This document shows, one piece after another, positions 27,881 through 33,224 of a stretch of 33,224 nt of DNA (position 1 is the stretch's first letter; every line of letters begins with the position of its first letter). This DNA is from an uncultured Lachnospiraceae bacterium (GTDB lineage Bacteria; Bacillota; Clostridia; Lachnospirales; Lachnospiraceae). A program made the translations under genes and the position numbers. Location of the stretch: the NCBI GenBank assembly GCA_900314085.1, contig OMTX01000176.1, forward strand, positions 1 to 33,224. The letters are read 5' to 3'. A model generated the notes under the pieces. That model had not been told where the DNA came from. It searched no databases and was given only the letters and a program-made list of their open reading frames with translations.

Positions 27881-30265
27881 TTATCCCAGACCGAAGGCCA
27901 TTCCGATGAGGCGGACGACGAATGCGCAGACCCAGGCGAGAACCATCTGGTAGGCAAAGATCAGGAGCATATTCTTCGTCCCGTCTTCCCTGCGGATGGA
28001 CGCCATGGCGGCGACGCAGGGCGGATAGATCAGGGTGAAGACGAGGAGCGAGGCTGCACCGAGCGGGGAGATGAGGCTCGTAATCGCGGTCGTGCCAGTC
28101 AGCATGGAAAGGGTGGCGACGACATTCTCCTTTGCCATGAGGCCTGCGATGAGACCCGTGACGATGCGCCAGTCTCCGAAGCCTACAGGAGCGAAGACGG
28201 GAGCGATGAGCCGCGCGAAGTCCGCCATCATGGATTCCCCGGCGTCCGTGACATAGAAGAAGTGGGTGTCAAAGGACTGGAAGAACCAGACGACAAGGGT
28301 CGCAATGAAGATGATGGAAAAGGCTTTCGAGAGGAAGTCCTTCGTCTTTTCCCACATGAGAATCACAACTGTTTTGAGCGACGGCAGGCGGTAGTTGGGC
28401 AGCTCCATTACGAAGGGCACGGCCTCGCCCGTGAAGGCCGTCTTTTTCAGCACCAGGGCAGTCAGGATTCCGAGGACGATGCCGAGGAAGTAGAGAAGTG
28501 TCATGATGAGGCCCCCGTGCTTCGGGAAGAAGGCTGCTGTGATGAAGCCGTATACTAATATTTTTGCGGAGCAGGACATGAAGGAAATCAGCAGCATGGT
28601 CAGCCGCCGGTCGCGGGACGACGGCAGGGTCCGCGTCGACATGACAGCGGGTACGGAGCAGCCGAAGCCTAAAAGCATAGGCACGATGGAGCGGCCGGAA
28701 AGGCCAATCTTCCGGAGGAGCTTGTCCATGAAGAAGGCGACGCGCGCCATATAGCCCGAGTCCTCGAGAATCGAAAGGAAGATGAAGAGGAGGACGATGA
28801 TGGGTACGAAGGAGACGACAGAGCCGACCCCGCCGAAGACCGCGTCAACAATGAGCGAATGGATGACCTGATTGACCCCAAGGGCATTCAGGCCTGCCGA
28901 TACAAGAGAAGCCAGCGCGTCGATTCCCTGCTGCAGAAGGTCCTGCAGGAAGGGACCGATGACATTGAAGGTCAGGAAAAATATGAGGGCCATGATCCCG
29001 ACGAAGCAGGGAATGGCCGTGTATTTGCCGGTCAGAATTTTGTCCGCCCGCCGGCTCATCAGGTGTTCCTTTGATTCGTGGGGCTTTACGACAGCAGCCG
29101 CCGTCAGCTTCTTGATGAAGGCGAAGCGCATGTCCGCGATGGCGGCCGCCCGGTCGAGCCCGCGCTCCTTCTCCATCTGCCGGACGATGGCGTTGACTTC
29201 ATCCGTTTCGCCGGAGTCGAGGCCGAGTTTCTCAATGACGAGGTGGTCCCCCTCCAGGAGCTTCGTCGCGGCGAAGCGGATGGGGATGCCCGAGGTGTCT
29301 GCCTTGTCTGCGATCAGCTCCATGACGGAGTGGATGGCTCGGTGAACGGCGCCCCCGTGGGCTGTCTCGTCGCAGAAGTCCAGCCGCTCGGGTTTTTCCT
29401 GGTAGTGGGCGACATGCATGAGGTGGTGGATCAGCTCGTCGATACCCTCGTTCTTCGCGGCGGAAATGGGCACGACAGGAACGCCCAGAGACTTCTCGAG
29501 GGCGTTGATATTGATAGTGCCGCCGTTGTCCCGGACCTCGTCCATCATATTGAGGGCGACGACCATGGGGACGTCGAGCTCTATGAGCTGCATCGTGAGC
29601 AGGAGGTTCCGCTCGATATTCGTGGCGTCGACGATATTGATGATGCCCTTGGGCTTTTCATTAAGTATGAACTCCCGCGTGACGATTTCTTCCGCCGAGT
29701 AGGGGGAGAGGGAGTAGATGCCGGGCAGGTCGGTGACGACTGTATTCTTCTGCCCGCGGATGACCCCGTCCTTCCTGTCGACCGTGACGCCGGGAAAGTT
29801 GCCGACGTGCTGGTTTGCGCCGGTCAGCTGGTTGAAGAGGGTAGTCTTTCCCGAGTTCTGGTTGCCGGCCAGGGCAAAGGTCAGCGTGGTGCCCTCGGGC
29901 AGCGGTGTCTCCGTCTTCCGGTCGTGGTAAATGCCGGCCTCGCCGAGTCCGGGGTGTTTCTCATGCTTGTGCGGCGCCTTATTCCGGGGATCGTCTTCAG
30001 GGCGGAGGTAGGTCTTTGCCCGCTCCGTCGCTTCCTCCTCCGTCGCCTCGACAAGGTCGATCATGGCGGCGTCAGCAAGGCGGAGCGTCAGCTCGTAGCC
30101 GTGGATCGTGACTTCAATGGGATCCCCCATGGGGGCGAGCTTCGTGACGGTGACATAGGAACCGGGGATGACGCCCATGTCGAGGAAGTGCTGCCGCAGG
30201 GCGCCTTCGCCGCCGACAGCTGTGATGATGCCCGTTTTGCCTACTGCCAGGTCTTTTAATGTCAT
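27881..30265 (-). CDS. feoB: FeoA-FeoB fusion ferrous iron transporter
   Basis: Imports Fe2+ across the membrane. It is 794 residues from the ATG at 30265. Residues 1-75 are a FeoA-like SH3 domain (MTLKDLAVGKTG...) followed by a His-rich linker (about 95-116, HKHEKH). The G domain (about 128-290) has G1 GNQNSGKTT (134-142; most FeoB have GNPN), NFPGVTVD, G3 DLPG (179-182) and G4 NMMD. A helical regulatory part follows. The membrane region (about 405-794) carries the two Gate-like halves with GFGCSVPA and the later SxEN-type MAKENV. The frame opens 63 codons earlier, but FeoA similarity and AAAGGA decide the start. Fusion with FeoA is frequent in Clostridia. No Fur box was identified with confidence. 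Confidence 0.96.
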   Translation of the reverse strand: MTLKDLAVGKTGIITAVGGEGALRQHFLDMGVIPGSYVTVTKLAPMGDPIEVTIHGYELTLRLADAAMIDLVEATEEEATERAKTYLRPEDDPRNKAPHKHEKHPGLGEAGIYHDRKTETPLPEGTTLTFALAGNQNSGKTTLFNQLTGANQHVGNFPGVTVDRKDGVIRGQKNTVVTDLPGIYSLSPYSAEEIVTREFILNEKPKGIINIVDATNIERNLLLTMQLIELDVPMVVALNMMDEVRDNGGTININALEKSLGVPVVPISAAKNEGIDELIHHLMHVAHYQEKPERLDFCDETAHGGAVHRAIHSVMELIADKADTSGIPIRFAATKLLEGDHLVIEKLGLDSGETDEVNAIVRQMEKERGLDRAAAIADMRFAFIKKLTAAAVVKPHESKEHLMSRRADKILTGKYTAIPCFVGIMALIFFLTFNVIGPFLQDLLQQGIDALASLVSAGLNALGVNQVIHSLIVDAVFGGVGSVVSFVPIIVLLFIFLSILEDSGYMARVAFFMDKLLRKIGLSGRSIVPMLLGFGCSVPAVMSTRTLPSSRDRRLTMLLISFMSCSAKILVYGFITAAFFPKHGGLIMTLLYFLGIVLGILTALVLKKTAFTGEAVPFVMELPNYRLPSLKTVVILMWEKTKDFLSKAFSIIFIATLVVWFFQSFDTHFFYVTDAGESMMADFARLIAPVFAPVGFGDWRIVTGLIAGLMAKENVVATLSMLTGTTAITSLISPLGAASLLVFTLIYPPCVAAMASIRREDGTKNMLLIFAYQMVLAWVCAFVVRLIGMAFGLG

Positions 30266-30408
30266 GACGAATATTTTTCCTTTCATCCGCTGCCTGCTTT
30301 CACACTTCCGGGCAGCGTTTCTCTGTACGGATTTCAAAAAGCCGTAGTGATAGTAGCACTTTATAGGCATTGCTTCAAATACAGGACAAAAAAGCGGCTT
30401 CGGGGCAA

Positions 30409-30436
30409 TTGATTTTCTCGTGAAATCTGCTAGATT
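30409..30436 (+). promoter_or_regulatory. Possible promoter for cation exporter
   Basis: TTGATT (30409-30414), 16 bases, TAGATT (30431-30436), about 90 bases before the start. In the same 260-base divergent gap, minus-strand TTGAAG-17-TACTAT around 30350-30378 may serve feoB. Nothing else is seen in the gap. Confidence 0.4.
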
Positions 30437-30525
30437 AGGGAGAATACTATACAAGGGAAGACGGTCGGCAGCAGCAGGGAAGCCATTGCGGTTTCTGTAA
30501 AAAGCCGGCGGCAGGGAAATACGTT

Positions 30526-31701
30526 ATGATCACACTGTTTGCTAAGCTATTCATAAAAAAGGAAGACAGGAAAAATTACAGTTCCCCGCAGGTAAGGACG
30601 TCGTATGGCGTTATAGCGGGACTTGTCGGGATCATCCTGAATGCCGGGCTCTTTGTGATGAAGCTCATAATCGGCCTGCTTTCCGGCGCCCTTTCTATCA
30701 TATCCGATGCCTTCAACAACCTTTCTGACGCCTTCTCCGACATCATTTCCATCATGGGCTTCCGCGTCGCCACGCGAAGAGCCGATGAGGAGCACCCCTT
30801 CGGCCACGGCCGCGCCGAGTACGTCTCCGGCCTCATCGTCGGCCTCATCGTCATGGTAATCGGCTTTGAGTTCCTGAATACGTCCATCTCCCGCATCCGC
30901 CATCCGAAGAGCCCGGCCATCGACCTCGTGACGATCGCCATCCTGATTGTCTCCATTGCAGTCAAGCTCTACATGTACTTTGCGAATCGGTCGCTGGCGA
31001 AAAAGATCGGGAGTGTTTCACTTAACGCCGTCGCCCTCGACTCTGTGTCGGATGTCGTCACCACCTTTGTGGTTCTCCTGTCTGCGGTTTTTTATTATTC
31101 ATGGAATATCAATATCGACGGCTGGGCGGGACTCATCGTGTCTGCCTTCATCATCGGACAGGGGCTGAAGTCTGTGCGCGACGCCGTTTCGCCCCTGCTC
31201 GGCAATCCGCCGGATCCGGACCAGATCGCGAAGATTCGCGCCACGGTCGCCGAGTACAAAAACCGCGGCGTCCTCGGCGTCCACGATATCGTCGTGCACA
31301 GCTACGGACCGGGCAAGGACATGGTGACATGCCACGTCGAGATGCCCGGGGATATGACTCTTTCCGAGGTGCACACTGTTGTCGATACGATTGAGCGCCG
31401 CCTGCTCGGCGAATACGGGCTCGACGCCGTCATTCATATGGATCCCGTCGAAGAGGACGACCCTTACGCGGAAGACATGAAAAGCCGCATCAAAAAGTTC
31501 GCGGACGGCCTGAAGAAGGACATCACGGTGCACGACATCCAAATCGCGGCATGCAAGAACGGCAGGCACGACATCGACTTTGATGTCGACGTTCCCTATA
31601 GCGACAAGGATTCTGATGAGGACATCATCCGCATGTTCAAGGCCTTTGTTTCCGGCGTCGACGCAAACTGCCACTGCCGGATCCGCGTGGACAGGGGATG
31701 A
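30526..31701 (+). CDS. Cation diffusion facilitator, Mn-type metal site
   Basis: A proton-coupled metal exporter of 391 residues. Six TMs lie in about residues 25-215. The transport site is N64xxxD68 in TM2 (SDAFNNLSD) and D172xxxD176 in TM5 (ALDSVSD). The Asn-Asp/Asp-Asp set with no TM5 His is the pattern of manganese exporters such as MntE, against the Asp/His set of zinc exporters. A ferredoxin-like cytoplasmic domain follows (about 220-300, GVHDIVVHSYGPGK). A second, shorter domain (about 310-391) rich in Asp and His is longer than in YiiP-like proteins. It is divergent from feoB, so iron import and probable manganese export share one intergenic region. The SD is not strong. Confidence 0.93.
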   Translation: MITLFAKLFIKKEDRKNYSSPQVRTSYGVIAGLVGIILNAGLFVMKLIIGLLSGALSIISDAFNNLSDAFSDIISIMGFRVATRRADEEHPFGHGRAEYVSGLIVGLIVMVIGFEFLNTSISRIRHPKSPAIDLVTIAILIVSIAVKLYMYFANRSLAKKIGSVSLNAVALDSVSDVVTTFVVLLSAVFYYSWNINIDGWAGLIVSAFIIGQGLKSVRDAVSPLLGNPPDPDQIAKIRATVAEYKNRGVLGVHDIVVHSYGPGKDMVTCHVEMPGDMTLSEVHTVVDTIERRLLGEYGLDAVIHMDPVEEDDPYAEDMKSRIKKFADGLKKDITVHDIQIAACKNGRHDIDFDVDVPYSDKDSDEDIIRMFKAFVSGVDANCHCRIRVDRG

Positions 31702-31793
31702 CGCAGAGACCTTGTGTCAACAAGGAGGGCGTCACGCGGGAACGCATGAAAAACAGCCGCCCCTAAAAAAACAAAAAAATATTCCGAAAGTGT

Positions 31794-31822
31794 TTGACAT
31801 CGGAAAGTGCTTTTGATATTAT
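31794..31822 (+). promoter_or_regulatory. Promoter of tRNA-Leu(AAG)
   Basis: A perfect TTGACA (31794-31799), 17 bases, TATTAT (31817-31822). The short leader holds a GC-rich hairpin, CGGGGC-AGC-GCCCCG. Confidence 0.88.
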
Positions 31823-31867
31823 AGGCAAGTCGTCTGAACGGGGCAGCGCCCCGCGAACAAAAGACGT

Positions 31868-31951
31868 GCGGAAGTGTCGGAATTGGCAGACGAGCAAGAC
31901 TAAGGATCTTGTGGCAGCAATGTCGTGTGAGTTCAAGTCTCATCTTCCGCA
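31868..31951 (+). tRNA. tRNA-Leu (anticodon AAG)
   Basis: An 84-base type II tRNA. Acceptor GCGGAAG/CTTCCGC with discriminator A and no encoded CCA; D-stem TCG/CGA; anticodon stem CAAGA/TCTTG with loop CTAAGGA, giving AAG (reads CUU, and CUC if A34 is edited to inosine); long variable arm; T loop GTTCAAGTC. Confidence 0.96.
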
Positions 31952-31960
31952 TCACATGAA

Positions 31961-31994
31961 ATTCCCGAAGGCGAAGGCTTTCGGGGATTTTTTT
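31961..31994 (+). terminator. Terminator after tRNA-Leu(AAG)
   Basis: ATTCCCGAAGGC pairs with GCTTTCGGGGAT over 12 positions (two wobbles), loop GAAG, then T7. Confidence 0.92.
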
Positions 31995-32098
31995 GTAATC
32001 CGGTTCCTGCATTTTGCCTGTTCTGGGAAATGCTTGTAAACTTTGCCTGAAAATAATAGAATCGAAAAAATCGCGAAAAGGAGAGAGGAGAAAGCCGT

Positions 32099-32973
32099 AT
32101 GGCTCTGGTCATCATCATCGCAATCATTGTGCTGATTGTCATGAAGCATAAGGGAGTATTCAGAAAAACCGCTGTCTGCCGGCACTGCGGGAAGGTTCTT
32201 AAAGGAACGGAGCAGGTAGTGATGGGGGCGGGAGCGTCCCAATATATTCTCTGCCGGGACTGCGCGGCGAAGATCAGTCCGGTGATTTTTGATGAAGCCT
32301 CCGCCGATTGGAGCTATGAGGATTACGCAGACTACCTGGTCTGGGAAGAGGAGACGAAGGAAGAACGGGCGCAGTTTCATGAAACGGATAGCTACGGCTT
32401 TGAGACCAAACTTGCCGTGGACGCCGATCACGGACTCTTCTCCTTGATGACGGAGGGAAACCGGCAGGTATTCCGCTTTGCCGATCTGACCGACTATACC
32501 ATCAATTTCAAAGAGGAAGTGGTGGACGACGGACTCCTGGAGTCAAAGGTCCTGGGGAAAGAATATATCTCCGTCGACCTGGTCCGGCCGAAGGTGTATT
32601 TGGAAAGGGTGCTGAATGCTGCAGCCGGCTACAGTACGACTCCGAAGGGTCGCATCAATCGCAAGTACGAATACGATCTTACGGATGCGTTCGAGCATAT
32701 CATCAAGGTATTTGATGTTTGTTTTCTCTCGAACAGCAGCGCAGGGAGAATGCGAACGGCGCGCGCATCGACCGCTCGCAGATCGACGACATTCAGAAGG
32801 CCATGGCCCTCTTCATGTTCGACAGCATGAGCGACGTGACGGAGGAGAACCTGAAGAAGCAGCGGAATGCCCTGATCAAGGCCTTCCACCCGGACAATAG
32901 CGAAGACAACGAGATCTATTCCCAGAAGATCAATGCAGCCTATGATCTGTTGAAGGACCTTATTTCAAAATGA
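32099..32973 (+). pseudogene. Zinc-ribbon / J-domain protein, interrupted by a frameshift
   Basis: Two adjoining frames make one sensible protein. The first (ATG 32099, strong GGAGAGAGGAG SD) has an N-terminal TM (residues 2-15), then a DUF4428-like zinc ribbon with CRHCGK and CRDC, and a conserved-looking middle. It stays sensible to FEHIIKVFD at about 32716, then becomes Arg/Ser/Thr-rich and stops at 32830. From about 32719 the -1 frame reads LFSLEQQRRENANG and ends at 32973 with a J-domain-like tail holding the HPD motif (KAFHPDNSED). Restoring one T in the T-rich stretch 32718-32725 gives VFDVLFSLEQQ. It may be a recent mutation, an assembly error or programmed frameshifting; no classical slippery heptamer is seen. 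If whole, it would be about 291 residues, membrane-tethered and able to engage an Hsp70. Confidence 0.8.
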
Positions 32974-33015
32974 AATTCCTTTATCCGGGAGTGATATTTC
33001 TTTTGCATAATCATG

Positions 33016-33040
33016 GGATGCCCGCACGGGCATCCTTTTT
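33016..33040 (+). terminator. Terminator after the J-domain gene
   Basis: GGATGCCCG/CGGGCATCC, perfect 9-bp stem with a 2-base loop, followed by T5. Confidence 0.92.
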
Positions 33041-33079
33041 CAGCCTTTCTTTGGAAGACCTTTTGAATCTTTTGTCGAG

Positions 33080-33178
33080 TGACAGAAATTCGTCCGAAAA
33101 AATGTCACAGATGACAAAAATAAGGACGAAAAAGTGGGACGGATGACAAAAATCAGGAGGAAAGGTGTAGGACGAATA
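33080..33178 (+). repeat. 32-bp tandem repeat, three units, before a promoter-like site
   Basis: Units begin TGACAGAAAT at 33080, TGACAAAAAT at 33112 and TGACAAAAAT at 33144, exactly 32 apart. Units 2 and 3 share AAGGACGAAAAAGTG-like and GGACGGA/GGACGA parts. They lie on one helical face (about three turns). Eight bases on is TTGACG. Confidence 0.75.
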
Positions 33179-33185
33179 TTTTTCC

Positions 33186-33214
33186 TTGACGCAATCTAAG
33201 ACTAGTGGTAGGGT
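33186..33214 (+). promoter_or_regulatory. Possible promoter at window edge
   Basis: TTGACG (33186-33191) with 17 bases to TAGGGT; the -10 is poor. It would drive a gene beyond the window. The repeats just upstream could be regulator sites. Confidence 0.35.
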
Positions 33215-33224
33215 AGTTACTGCT

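Noticed and set aside
29078..30259. 393-codon plus-strand frame opposite feoAB
   Set aside because: Antisense shadow of the G domain and FeoA part of a clear transporter gene.
32711..32730. Programmed -1 frameshift site
   Set aside because: No X-XXY-YYZ heptamer in the right phase and no clear downstream stem; mutation or sequence error is simpler, so only the frameshift itself is reported.

Overview
The window reads as a piece of a Gram-positive Clostridia chromosome, most likely Lachnospiraceae. The support is a Firmicutes-style gene set (YhgE/Pip proteins, a FeoA-FeoB fusion, a small cysteine-rich protein resembling DUF6472, a glutamine-dependent NAD synthetase, an L,D-transpeptidase ending in a clostridial-type helical repeat), SD-led starts and intrinsic terminators. 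It is GC-rich but has AT-rich promoters. No phage, transposase, plasmid or CRISPR genes are seen. The family assignment is inference.

Layout. 1-2.7 kb: the 3' part of thrS, then a DUF4230 membrane protein with a very strong terminator and a tandem array of 72-bp repeats. 2.7-4.9 kb: divergent pepT (-) and a PlsY-like acyltransferase (+). 4.96-7.94 kb: a Gly/Ser-rich membrane protein and a 7TM diguanylate cyclase, probably one operon. 8.0-11.1 kb: a flavin reductase-like protein with an odd in-frame insert, 40-bp tandem repeats, dUTPase, a second 72-bp repeat array and a cytoplasmic alpha-amylase. 11.3-16.9 kb: a minus-strand three-gene operon of two YhgE/Pip proteins flanking a small membrane protein with a charged tail. 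17.2-18.7 kb: mscL convergent with an unknown membrane protein. 18.9-21.7 kb: hslO-nadE with an ATGA overlap. 21.8-26.6 kb: a LacI-type sensor fused to GGDEF, an L,D-transpeptidase and hisC. 26.7-27.6 kb: three small genes, the last inside a compact RNA-rich locus. 27.66-31.95 kb: tRNA-Leu(CAG) and FeoA-FeoB (-), then a Mn-type cation exporter (+) and tRNA-Leu(AAG). 32.1 kb to the end: a frameshifted zinc-ribbon/J-domain gene, a terminator and 32-bp repeats in front of an unseen gene.

The strongest candidate for something not well described is at 27230-27624. A consensus extended -10 promoter is predicted to start a transcript at GGCACTGCC, which runs through a heavily folded leader to a 32-residue single-TM peptide and ends in a bidirectional-looking hairpin and then GGCAGTGCC followed by T5. 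A plausible opposing promoter would make a short antisense RNA over the 3' end. This is the general layout of par/Fst-type type I toxin-antitoxin loci. The second candidate is the family of 72-bp repeats present in two separate intergenic gaps in the same orientation. Both are read directly from sequence; their functions are inferred.

Most other genes are housekeeping or envelope functions: nucleotide pool cleaning (dut), NAD synthesis (nadE), redox chaperone (hslO), metal balance (feoAB, CDF), osmotic safety valve (mscL), wall cross-linking (L,D-transpeptidase) and two c-di-GMP synthases with different sensors. No EAL or HD-GYP phosphodiesterase is in the window.
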